Made by a program: the position numbers and the translations under genes
Notes under the pieces: model-generated
Database searches by the model: none
Told to the model about the DNA's origin: nothing
The model's input: only the letters and a program-made list of their open reading frames with translations
Origin: a bacterium
GTDB taxonomy: Bacteria; Vulcanimicrobiota; Vulcanimicrobiia; Vulcanimicrobiales; Vulcanimicrobiaceae
Direction: 5' to 3'
Length of the DNA: 64,000 bases
NCBI GenBank assembly: GCA_028869385.1
Contig: JAGWSR010000010.1
Coordinates: forward strand, 1-64,000
Part shown: piece by piece, positions 45,217 through 53,230 of the stretch
Numbering within the stretch: position 1 is the first letter of the stretch
How the letters are laid out: every line of letters starts with the position of its first letter

Positions 45217-47163
45217 ATGAGCAACGAAAGTGAAAAAGCTAGCGATCTAAACCCCGGGTCGTTAGTAACAATTGCCTTCCTAAAGGCTCGACTTGACAGC
45301 GGCGATGATCATCTAGACCTATTCATGCCGATTATGCTCGATGCCATTGGTGGCATGACTGCAATCCACTTTGGCCTCAGCGATATACAAAACGCAATTA
45401 GCTTAGCTCACGGCGTGTTGATACCTCAGCAGGCCCTGTCTATGCTGCTAAAACGAGCCGAAAAGAAACAGCTTATACGGCATGAGGCAGGGCGCTACGA
45501 CCGCGGTCCGCGCTTCCCAACGAACCCCGGGGTTGACGGTCAGAAGGCGTTTATTCGGAATGCACAGGATCGACTCGCCACCGCGTTGAGCGATTATGCG
45601 ACGTCTCGCGGCGTAGTAATTCAGCTTTCGGCTGCCGCAGAGCTGATCTTACGGTTTCTCCAGAAAACACATTTGCCGGTTTTGCGCCAGGACACCGAGT
45701 CGTTGCTAACGGACGCGCGATCCGTCGGTTTTCAGGAACTCCTGGTAGCAGAATTTATTTACAGCGTTGCTAATAGCAATCCCGACTTGAGGGAAACGCT
45801 CCGAGCCATGGCTGAGGGCATGGTGCTTTACTATGCGATCTTTCGACCTGCGTTTCACGAGACAACTGGGCGCAGCCTTCGTGGCCTCAAAGTCTTCTTC
45901 GACTCACGATTGGTAATACAGGCTCTAGGATGGGAGGGTGCAGCCGCTGAGGCACTAATGCGTGACACGCTCACGCTGCTTCAAGGAGAAGGCGTTTCGT
46001 GCCTCGTGTTTGACGCGACCGTAGACGAGCTGCATCGTATTTTGCGTCGCATTCGCTCAGCGTGGGCAACCGCCAGTGGCCGTGAACAGCTTAGGCCTAC
46101 CGATATGACGCGTTTCTTACATCTCAGCCAGGCTTCTGTGGCGGATTTAGTGGAAATGGATTCGATTCTTGAGAGTAAGATGCGCAGCATCGGTCTCGTC
46201 ATGAGGCCTACGCCGCCGAGAATCCCTCGCTATACACTGGATGAAGCGAAACTTGCAGATAGACTTGCAAGCTCAGAAACCCATGATACTAGCGAGCCAC
46301 GCGTCGTTCATGACGTTAATTGTATCGCCGGTATTTTGACGATCCGGCACGGTGAGAACAGCGCGCACCTGGAGAACTGTACGGCAATTTTTGCTACAGA
46401 GAACATCAAAGTGATTCGTAATGGGTCAGAGTGGTATGTAGAAGAAACAAACGACGACGTCGGCCTCAGCCCGGTCGGGCATATACGCGGAGTCGCTACG
46501 ACGGCCTGGCTGAAAAAGCCAGAACTTTGTCGAGATATCGCGCTGGAAGATCTCTTGGTTCTCTGCTCATCGGCTCTTCGTCCCAGGCAAGAGACCTGGA
46601 CACGATTTTATTCATATTTGGACAAGCAGAGAGAGCACGACAATTTATCGAGTGACGAGATTGCTAGTCTTTTATCTAGCACGATTGTTGATCGCCTTCT
46701 TAAGGAAGCGGAGACGTCCTCGAATGACGGCGTTGATTCGGCGACGTTAAGTGAGATCGTTGCTCAAGTCAAGGAAGCCCATGGAGCGGATCTTCGTTCG
46801 CAGCTCGAGGCGGAGCGCACCGCCTCATCCGCGGCGCTATTGCGCGCTAGCGAAACAGAGCGCTTGGCCCAGGAGAAAATAATGGTGAGAAACGCAAAGC
46901 TTCGAAACCAGAATGCGAAGGTCGCTCGAATCGTTTCCGACTCAGTCTTCGGCGCGATCGCAATCGCTCTCTTCCTCGGCAGCGTCGTAATTTTTATAAC
47001 ACAGCCGTTCCCGCGAAATCTGAACCTGGCAGCGAGCCTCGCGACCATCGGCGTCGCTATAGCACAGGTTCTATTCTTGATCAAAGATGTCTGGGGCGTA
47101 CGGCAAAGGGCGGAGAATTGGCTCTTCGATCGATTCGCTGCCTGGACAGCAATCGAGGAGTGA
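45217..47163 (+). CDS. Large PIN-like protein with coiled coil and two C-terminal membrane helices
   Basis: 648 residues, with no family I know. About 45-100 looks like a winged helix (FGLSDIQNAISLAHGV...KKQLIRHEAGRY). About 225-400 has PIN-like spacing of acidic residues: FFDSRLVIQALG (Asp229), VFDATVDELHRIL (Asp266, Glu271), VVHDVNCIAGIL (Asp366) and CTAIFATENIKVI. About 510-575 is a charged coiled coil, then two membrane helices (GAIAIALFLGSVVIFI and SLATIGVAIAQVLFLI). It would be a membrane-tethered nuclease with cytoplasmic N-terminal domains. It lies 54 bases after the small PIN gene on the same strand, so it is probably in the same transcript. Codon use is more AT-rich than the genes before it. 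Confidence 0.7.
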   Translation: MSNESEKASDLNPGSLVTIAFLKARLDSGDDHLDLFMPIMLDAIGGMTAIHFGLSDIQNAISLAHGVLIPQQALSMLLKRAEKKQLIRHEAGRYDRGPRFPTNPGVDGQKAFIRNAQDRLATALSDYATSRGVVIQLSAAAELILRFLQKTHLPVLRQDTESLLTDARSVGFQELLVAEFIYSVANSNPDLRETLRAMAEGMVLYYAIFRPAFHETTGRSLRGLKVFFDSRLVIQALGWEGAAAEALMRDTLTLLQGEGVSCLVFDATVDELHRILRRIRSAWATASGREQLRPTDMTRFLHLSQASVADLVEMDSILESKMRSIGLVMRPTPPRIPRYTLDEAKLADRLASSETHDTSEPRVVHDVNCIAGILTIRHGENSAHLENCTAIFATENIKVIRNGSEWYVEETNDDVGLSPVGHIRGVATTAWLKKPELCRDIALEDLLVLCSSALRPRQETWTRFYSYLDKQREHDNLSSDEIASLLSSTIVDRLLKEAETSSNDGVDSATLSEIVAQVKEAHGADLRSQLEAERTASSAALLRASETERLAQEKIMVRNAKLRNQNAKVARIVSDSVFGAIAIALFLGSVVIFITQPFPRNLNLAASLATIGVAIAQVLFLIKDVWGVRQRAENWLFDRFAAWTAIEE

Positions 47164-47711
47164 GTTCGAGAAGACTAGGCGACGCGCGTTGCACGCTTCG
47201 CGGGTTGCGTAGCTACCAGGCCGAGCGACGCATGGCGTGTCAGGTACCCGAGTATGCGGCGTGAGTAGTCCGCCCGATCGGGAGAGCCCTCGGCGAAAAC
47301 GGACAGGGTTACAAGGCGGATCGTCGCAGGCACGGGACGCGTCTCGCTAGGACCAAGGAGCATGACCTCCTGTCGGCGGTCAACGCAATCGGTACGGCAT
47401 CTACCGCGTACTAGAGATAGTCGCCGACACGATCAATGCGGATGATGCCTGCGTTGCGTCGGCCGAGCAGGGCCCGGCGACGAGTTCCCTGATCGTCTCG
47501 ATCGTCTCGATGGGAAGCGAGATTGGGGCCTCGCCGAGCAATGGCGTTGGACGCGACGATCGCGCGCGCCGTCTCTGAAGATTTTTCGGGCCCTCAGACC
47601 TCCGTGCCCGCATGTTTGCGCGGATGCGCAGTGACGCGCTCGACACTTATCCAGCGAAAGTATCGGCGCCCGGCGATCGTCCTGCTTCGGATCGCCGGGC
47701 GTACCGCCGCA
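47164..47711. other. Spacer with no convincing gene, possible decayed minus-strand ORFs
   Basis: Two short minus-strand frames (47175-47363 and 47401-47646) in different phases are next to each other and could be pieces of one broken gene, but neither has a recognisable domain or good start. Nothing is seen on the plus strand. Confidence 0.3.
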
Positions 47712-48611
47712 TTACGACGCTTGCGTCGTTTTGGCGCGCTCGCGCGTTGTACGGTTGATCACACGCAGTTCGCGCACGAAGACTGGTGCCTGGGCTCCGC
47801 CGCTGCGCAACATCCGGGCGAAGAGGCGCGGGTGCGTATCTTCAGCAAGCTCCGCGAGGCGCGTGGCAGCCGCCGGATCGCGCATCTCCCAGGCAATCGT
47901 CGCCTGGTGTACGAGAAGGTACAGGTCAATCGGAGCAGAGTGCGCGAGGATGCTCGGCGTGGTGACGAGTCGTTCCCGTTCCGCGATTGCCTCATTAGTG
48001 GCGCCGACGCGGTCGAGGCAGTCGGCGTAGTCTTGGTGCAAGGCTTTGCCGTAGATGCCGGCGGGGTCGCTTTGCTCGGCGATCGCGCCGTAACGCGCGA
48101 GCCATCCACTGCATTGCGAGACGCTAGGCGGAGGCGTGAGGTCGCCATGGCTGTCGCCGATGCGAAGAGCAACGCCCGCACGGATCGCGCCGATGCGCGC
48201 GCGATAGAGGAGCGGATTCGTGAAGAACGCGGCGACGTCGTAGTCGATCGCAGCAAGCTGCGGCTGATGGTGGAGCACGTGGTAGTCGCCCTCCATACGC
48301 ACCGTGATAATCGTGCCGCCGAGAAGGGCAAAGATGACGCCTGCGACGACGACGAGGCCTTTCACTGCATCGGCGGCCGCGCGTGCGGCCCGCGTGATGA
48401 TCGGCGGCTTCTCGTCAACGTAGGTGAAGACGTCAGTTACATCCGCGCCCAGCGCGGCCGCGATGCGCCACATGACGTCGGGGACGGGGGTATGGCGCTG
48501 CGCTTCGATGCGAGCGATCGTGGTCCGATCGCTGCCGACCTGGCGGGCGAGTTGATCTTGGGTGAGCCCGGCGTTGATGCGACGGTCGCGGACAGAGTTC
48601 GTGAATGGCAT
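47712..48611 (-). CDS. XRE HTH protein with one membrane helix
   Basis: 299 residues from ATG 48611. The N-terminal HTH (RRINAGLTQDQLARQVGSDRTTIARIEAQ) is followed by a linker, a single membrane helix (VKGLVVVAGVIFALLGGTII) near residue 90 and a C-terminal domain of about 190 residues on the other side, with two Cys and helical repeats that may be TPR-like. The layout is that of a membrane-bound one-component regulator. Two GTGGC-N6-GCCAC palindromes upstream are likely its own operators. Confidence 0.8.
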   Translation of the reverse strand: MPFTNSVRDRRINAGLTQDQLARQVGSDRTTIARIEAQRHTPVPDVMWRIAAALGADVTDVFTYVDEKPPIITRAARAAADAVKGLVVVAGVIFALLGGTIITVRMEGDYHVLHHQPQLAAIDYDVAAFFTNPLLYRARIGAIRAGVALRIGDSHGDLTPPPSVSQCSGWLARYGAIAEQSDPAGIYGKALHQDYADCLDRVGATNEAIAERERLVTTPSILAHSAPIDLYLLVHQATIAWEMRDPAAATRLAELAEDTHPRLFARMLRSGGAQAPVFVRELRVINRTTRERAKTTQAS

Positions 48612-48636
48612 AGCTGCGTGATCCCTCGTTCGACAC

Positions 48637-48689
48637 GTGGCAAGCGTGCCACATTGCGTCCAGTCTACACCATGTGGCACGAGCGCCAC
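48637..48689. promoter_or_regulatory. Tandem operators GTGGC-N6-GCCAC
   Basis: Two 16-base palindromes of the same type, GTGGCAAGCGTGCCAC (48637-48652) and GTGGCACGAGCGCCAC (48674-48689), 37 bases apart centre to centre, lying between the divergent HTH-membrane gene (start 48611) and the winged-helix gene (start 48767). The shared outer half-sites with variable centres argue for a dimeric regulator. Confidence 0.6.
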
Positions 48690-48766
48690 AATACCCTGGC
48701 GGCCTTAAGGGCACGAATCGAAACAACTATGTGGTGATATGGAAACATTTCTGTTAGTATCGGAGC

Positions 48767-49096
48767 ATGCTCCAAACGTCAAAAATCTTCGGCAGCGTGC
48801 CGCGGACCGAGGTGCTCCTGGCCATTAGCCTCTTGGGGGATACGTACCCAAGCGAGCTAGCACGGGGGCTCGGCTTCCCGGCTCCATCGGTGCAGCGCAT
48901 CCTCAGAGACCTCGAAACCGAGGGAATCCTCGTCTCACGCGAGCGCGGGCGGACGCGACTCTACGCCTTGAACCCACGGCTCTACGGCGTTTCCGCGCTC
49001 ACAGAGTTTCTGCGAAAGTACGTGCAGCAGACTGAAGTCGACGCGAAGCTGCAGCGCCTCCGGACGCGGCCGCGGCGTCCCGCCAAGGAGCTCTAG
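48767..49096 (+). CDS. Winged-helix DNA-binding protein
   Basis: 109 residues. ArsR/MarR-like winged helix: TEVLLAISLLGDTYPSELARGLGFPAPSVQRILRDLETEGILVSRERGRTRLY. The stop is one base before the next start codon, so it forms a pair with the nucleotidyltransferase. In AbiE-type and MenAT-type pairs a winged-helix antitoxin precedes a nucleotidyltransferase toxin, which is the model I favour here. Confidence 0.82.
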   Translation: MLQTSKIFGSVPRTEVLLAISLLGDTYPSELARGLGFPAPSVQRILRDLETEGILVSRERGRTRLYALNPRLYGVSALTEFLRKYVQQTEVDAKLQRLRTRPRRPAKEL

Positions 49097-49097
49097 C

Positions 49098-49685
49098 GTG
49101 ACCATCTCCAGGGACTCCACCCTTATTGACGTCTGCTACGCGGTGTGCACCGCTCTCGATAACATCGGGACGACGGTTGTACTCACGGGCGGAAGCGCGG
49201 CGACTTTCTACGCACCGGCGGCATACCAATCGCGAGACGCAGATTTCGTCATTACGATGCGTGGTGATGCCTCGCGCGGGATCGAGGCCATGGCAAGGCT
49301 CGGTTATTCTCAGGAGGGCAGTGTTTACGTGCACGAGAGCAATCGGTATACTGTCGATTTTCCCCGCGGGCCGCTCGCGATCGGCGAGGAGATCCTGCAG
49401 AGCTGGGCGACCTACGAGCGCCGTGGCGAGCACCTGCACGTGCTCTCACGAGCGGACTCGGTACGGGATCGCCTGTCGTGGTTTTACTGGTACCGTGATC
49501 AGAGTGCTCTTGCAGCGGCCATAGCAGTCGCCACAAGTGGAGACCTCGATCTTTCAGCAATTCGCGAATGGAGCTTGCGGGTAGGTGAAGCCGCGGCCTT
49601 TGAGGAGTTCGCAGACCGTGTTACCGTTCGCAGCAAGTCACACGAGGACGGCGTCACAGACGAGGAGCTTCGCGACCTGCCGTAA
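49098..49685 (+). CDS. Nucleotidyltransferase of the pol-beta fold (AbiEii/MenT-like)
   Basis: 195 residues from GTG 49098. The NTase core motif is LTGGSAATFYAPAAYQSRDADF: GGS followed by D-x-D (about Asp47 and Asp49). A third strand, YTVDFPRGPLAIG, may supply the last Asp. Proteins of this group transfer nucleotides to tRNA or protein and act as toxins paired with a winged-helix antitoxin. Position directly after the winged-helix gene supports that. A UTP- or CTP-using enzyme with another role remains possible. Confidence 0.78.
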   Translation: MTISRDSTLIDVCYAVCTALDNIGTTVVLTGGSAATFYAPAAYQSRDADFVITMRGDASRGIEAMARLGYSQEGSVYVHESNRYTVDFPRGPLAIGEEILQSWATYERRGEHLHVLSRADSVRDRLSWFYWYRDQSALAAAIAVATSGDLDLSAIREWSLRVGEAAAFEEFADRVTVRSKSHEDGVTDEELRDLP

Positions 49686-49713
49686 TGACATTTGTTTGCG
49701 TGGATGCTAGACC

Positions 49714-50859
49714 GTGAACATCTACGATCTTCGTCACCTATCTCTTACTGATGCACGAGCGCTTGTGTATCAGACGCTCGATCAGCATCCTATTCTGCGT
49801 CGAATCTTTTCCGAACAATACATCGACGCCTTGATCCGCCGCCGCAACCACGAAAACTACCTTTTGCTACAGCTCGTGCGGCCATCGGATGAACATACGC
49901 AGCGTATGTGGGCGATGATCGAAGAAGACCTCACATTGCTCGCACCCGAAGGTTCGTTCGAACACTTTGCGGCAAAACTGCGGGAGCGTGAACGCGACCC
50001 CGCGCGAAGTGGCCGCAATGAACTCGCACTGGCGGCGCGGATGAAGCGCCTGGGCTATGCCATATCGCTCGAGGACGAGACGCGCAACCATCGCCTCTGC
50101 GAGTTCCGCGTCGGCACGTCACCGGAGACGTTTTGGGAGATCAAAACGGTATCCGATATCGCGACTGTTCGGGATCGCGAGCGAGTGAACCGCGAAATAG
50201 CCTCGCAACTCCGGCGCCTGCCGGTTCCCTACGTCGTGCACCTTGAGCCGAGCAGTGTCGCGATGCGGGATGTGCACCTCGCGATCGCCGAGATTATTCA
50301 AGAGATGGTACGCCACCATGCCGCCGGCGGCGCACTTCCCGCTCGCTTTACATCACACGGCCTGACGCTCGCGGTCCATGAGATTACGCACCGCGCGACT
50401 GGTGGCTATCTCGGGGTTACGAACTTCGGGCTGCACGTCTTTGCAGATGAGCAAGGCGGGAAGATCGCAGATCGGATCAAGAGCGCGACCGCGCAGTTGC
50501 CGGACGACGCCGCAGGCATCGTTGTAATCGACACGAGCACAGCGGATTGGGCCGACCGTGAGGACGTCCTTACGGCGTGTTTCGGGCAAGAGGCCTACTG
50601 CTACAGCCCCTCAACGGGCGCGGACTGGTTACAGCGCAACGGTGGGCTCTTCGTCCCCGATCGGTACACGCGAATCTCGGCGGTTGTACACTACGAGCGC
50701 CACCCATTCGAGCGCGAGCAGTCCCTTTACGTAATGCATAACCCGTTCGCGCGGATCCCGCTCGGCGATGACGTGCTTGCAGCTCCCGATGTCACGCAGC
50801 TCCGTGTTAACGCAGATGGGCGCTTTGCCGAGAGCCCGCCCGCTGCGCCGCAACGCTAG
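49714..50859 (+). CDS. Putative PD-(D/E)XK nuclease-like protein
   Basis: 381 residues from GTG 49714. After a helical region comes RNELALAARMKRLGY with a Glu in a helix, then LCEFRVG...TFWEIKTVSD, whose E-x-K (WEIK) after an acidic strand is the layout of a PD-(D/E)XK active site. No closer family is evident. It lies 28 bases after the nucleotidyltransferase and is probably co-transcribed with it, giving a three-gene cassette: winged helix, NTase, nuclease-like protein. Confidence 0.6.
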   Translation: MNIYDLRHLSLTDARALVYQTLDQHPILRRIFSEQYIDALIRRRNHENYLLLQLVRPSDEHTQRMWAMIEEDLTLLAPEGSFEHFAAKLRERERDPARSGRNELALAARMKRLGYAISLEDETRNHRLCEFRVGTSPETFWEIKTVSDIATVRDRERVNREIASQLRRLPVPYVVHLEPSSVAMRDVHLAIAEIIQEMVRHHAAGGALPARFTSHGLTLAVHEITHRATGGYLGVTNFGLHVFADEQGGKIADRIKSATAQLPDDAAGIVVIDTSTADWADREDVLTACFGQEAYCYSPSTGADWLQRNGGLFVPDRYTRISAVVHYERHPFEREQSLYVMHNPFARIPLGDDVLAAPDVTQLRVNADGRFAESPPAAPQR

Positions 50860-51228
50860 CAGAGCCCGAGCCCCATCCCCTGCTTCCCCGCTGACGTCTC
50901 ATAAATGCCCCGGGGACGTCGTGCGCCTGGAAGTGGCGCAGGGCTTGCTGCGAGTGTCACTGGACAAATCCATCTGACCTGACCTTGGTGAGCGAAGCTC
51001 GCCCGCTTCCGGCCATACCCTGTCGCGAAGAACGTCACCGACGTCCGCAGCCGACCAAAATAGAACCTCCTCGTGCCCCCGCCCTGTCAGGCAAGGCGTG
51101 CAAGCGCCGTCCGTGCTAGCAGCACGTTTCGCGTCGGCGTAAGCCGGCGCGATCTTACCCGATCCCCATGGTTGCTCAATGCCGCGACTGGCATATGCGC
51201 CAAAGCGCGAGTACCGTATTATTTTCCT
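50860..51228. other. Intergenic, nothing recognisable
   Basis: About 370 GC-rich bases without a convincing frame, hairpin with U-tract or repeat. The frame running into 51229 from 51073 has no coding character before the ATG chosen for the next gene. Confidence 0.3.
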
Positions 51229-51531
51229 ATGGAGCCGAGCGAATCCGATCGCTTTGCATTTCGCTTAGCAGAGTGCGCCGTCAGGCGCATCGATGCTGAG
51301 CCGGAGGTGCTCGTCTCTCAGTTCATCAACGAACTGAGGAGGCTAAGAAGCCTGAACGGGCCTAAGGAGCCCTACGATGCTATGGAGCTTGCTGCGCGTG
51401 ATAGCTGGGGTGCACTCCGGGCCCTGCTGTTAGCTCGAGACGAACATGGCGACCTGGTTCGAAGCATGGCACCACTGTACGTGGCGGTGACGCAAGACGA
51501 GCGCATCAGGATCATCCAGGAGCTAACTTAG
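51229..51531 (+). CDS. Small hypothetical helical protein
   Basis: 100 residues from ATG 51229 (MEPSESDRFAFRLAECAVRR). It is all helical and charged, with no domain I know. An AT-rich stretch (TATTATTTTCC) just before the start could be a promoter. Confidence 0.5.
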   Translation: MEPSESDRFAFRLAECAVRRIDAEPEVLVSQFINELRRLRSLNGPKEPYDAMELAARDSWGALRALLLARDEHGDLVRSMAPLYVAVTQDERIRIIQELT

Positions 51532-51720
51532 CTCGGATGAACCTCGAACTCACCGCCAAAATGGTACCTACCTGCGAAAGCAACAACGCCAGCCGCCGGC
51601 GGCGAGCGCCCCTGATACGGCGATGGTGAGTTGCCGAAAGGTTGGGTCTGGTGTTGCCCCCGATTTCATCCGTACAATCACCTCAACAGATGAACGCTAT
51701 TCACTGCAAGGGGTTAGACC

Positions 51721-52479
51721 ATGGAAGAACTTTTCGGAAAGCGGCTTCGGGCAATGCGCAAGCGCCTTAGCCTAACACAATCGGCAATCGCAGATAAAGC
51801 TAGCGTTGACAAGTTCACAATCTCAAAGTGGGAAACGAGCGCAAACGAGCCTTCTGTAGAGATGATTGATCGACTCGGAATGGCCTTGGCGATATCGGGT
51901 TTCGATCTGGTTGATGGGACTACGCTGTGTGGGAAATATGTTTCTCAGCGGCTCAACGTCGCGGAAGTGAAGGCACTTGAATTACGAGAGACGCAGAGAC
52001 GCAGCGCAAACATCATAGCCATCCGCGAGATATACCGGCTCTTGGCTGCATATCATCGCTGTTTCCTCGAAGGGCACGTGCTGAATTCTCCCGACGCTCG
52101 TAGCTCGGCATACTTCGACCTGCTAAAGGAAGCTCTGGATTCAGCCTGCGAGACCCTTGGTCGCCTTCCGGAAATAGAAAACCTGCGAGAGCGGCTGTTT
52201 ACCGCGGAATCCATAAATGCCGCAAGATATCTTTATGACGGCTTTCTCTTTGAAGACTACGTTCAACAGTGGGAAAGTGATTCGTTGGCAGCATCCGAAG
52301 CTCTCATAGAGGGTCTCGCGATCAAATTCGATGACGTAAGCGACGAACTGGCGATCCGCGAAGCGCGCGAGCGATACGGTCTCGATCGCTATCTGGTGCA
52401 TCTACACAACCACCGACAAGTGCAAGAAGAAACATTCAGCTCACTACTTGAGCAGCTTGAACGTGGCGGCATGACATAA
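51721..52479 (+). CDS. XRE-family HTH protein with helical C-terminal domain
   Basis: 252 residues. HTH at about 5-60: KRLRAMRKRLSLTQSAIADKASVDKFTISKWETS. The remaining 190 residues are helical (AAYHRCFLEGHVLNSP, SAYFDLLKEALDSACETL) without a known domain; a peptide- or ligand-sensing part is possible. AAGGGG about 10 bases upstream serves as an SD. It is flanked by non-coding stretches and appears monocistronic. Confidence 0.8.
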   Translation: MEELFGKRLRAMRKRLSLTQSAIADKASVDKFTISKWETSANEPSVEMIDRLGMALAISGFDLVDGTTLCGKYVSQRLNVAEVKALELRETQRRSANIIAIREIYRLLAAYHRCFLEGHVLNSPDARSSAYFDLLKEALDSACETLGRLPEIENLRERLFTAESINAARYLYDGFLFEDYVQQWESDSLAASEALIEGLAIKFDDVSDELAIREARERYGLDRYLVHLHNHRQVQEETFSSLLEQLERGGMT

Positions 52480-52802
52480 ACGTGCAGCTAATTGCGCAGG
52501 TTAACCAACTATTGGAGAACGCGTTCAGTCGGAGACTGATCTGTATATGAACCGCGGCATTCGCTGATACATGAAAGACGAAAGGGTGCTACCAGGGCGC
52601 CTTCAGACATCAATGATGCTTGCCGGCTGACTCGTGCTAGCTTTCCCGTCAAAGAAACTTGGCGAAGGGCAAGTCGACGAGACCATCGAGTGGTGGCTTA
52701 TCGATCGCCTCGACTACAACTGACGCAGACTCCGCGATGCATTAGGCCCTGGCACCCAGGTTCCTCATCGTAACAGCGATGCCAATTTAGAGCGCAGGCT
52801 CG
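52480..52802. other. Intergenic, nothing recognisable
   Basis: About 320 bases. Short plus-strand frames near 52571 have no domain or SD. No strong hairpin or repeat noticed. Confidence 0.3.
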
Positions 52803-53057
52803 TCATCGCTCCCATCCGAGGCGCGCCTTCTCCAGCAGCATTTCGTCGAGTAGCGGCTTCACGACCAAGACTCGCCCGCGGATGCGCACGATCGGCAGTC
52901 GGCCAGCTTTCGCTTCGGCGTACGCGACTTGCGCGGACACGCCAATATAGGCAGCCGCATCTCGGATATGCATTGTGATCCGCTCCACCTTCGGGCCTGC
53001 GGGCTTACGTCGCGTGGGGGCCTTCTGCTTCGGTTTGGTGGCCTTCGTCATCGGCAT
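52803..53057 (-). CDS. Excisionase-type HTH DNA-binding protein
   Basis: 84 residues. A basic Lys/Pro tail at the N-terminus (KATKPKQKAPTRRKPAGPK) precedes HIRDAAAYIGVSAQVAYAEAKAGRLPIVRIRGRVLVVKPLLDEML, an HTH_17/excisionase fold. It is divergent from the recombinase pair and may serve as its directionality factor or repressor, which would make a compact second recombination module. Confidence 0.75.
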   Translation of the reverse strand: MPMTKATKPKQKAPTRRKPAGPKVERITMHIRDAAAYIGVSAQVAYAEAKAGRLPIVRIRGRVLVVKPLLDEMLLEKARLGWER

Positions 53058-53144
53058 TTGCTTCTTACTCCTCCGAAGCTTGATGCTGTCACACGCGATC
53101 TTACATCGTAACGAACGTACAGGAACGTCACGCGCGCGTCGCGG

Positions 53145-53172
53145 TTGACTATTTCGCTTCTTCTCGTATTGT
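53145..53172 (+). promoter_or_regulatory. Candidate promoter of the recombinase pair
   Basis: TTGACT, a 16-base spacer and TATTGT, about 59 bases before ATG 53231, in an AT-rich stretch. Confidence 0.5.
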
Positions 53173-53230
53173 AAATCTCGATGTTATCGTTTCTAAAATC
53201 TCTTACCGTCCTGTATGGTTATTACGAGCA

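Noticed and set aside
47175-47646. Two short minus-strand ORFs as one frameshifted gene
   Set aside because: They lie in different phases but have no recognisable domain, so a broken gene cannot be claimed.
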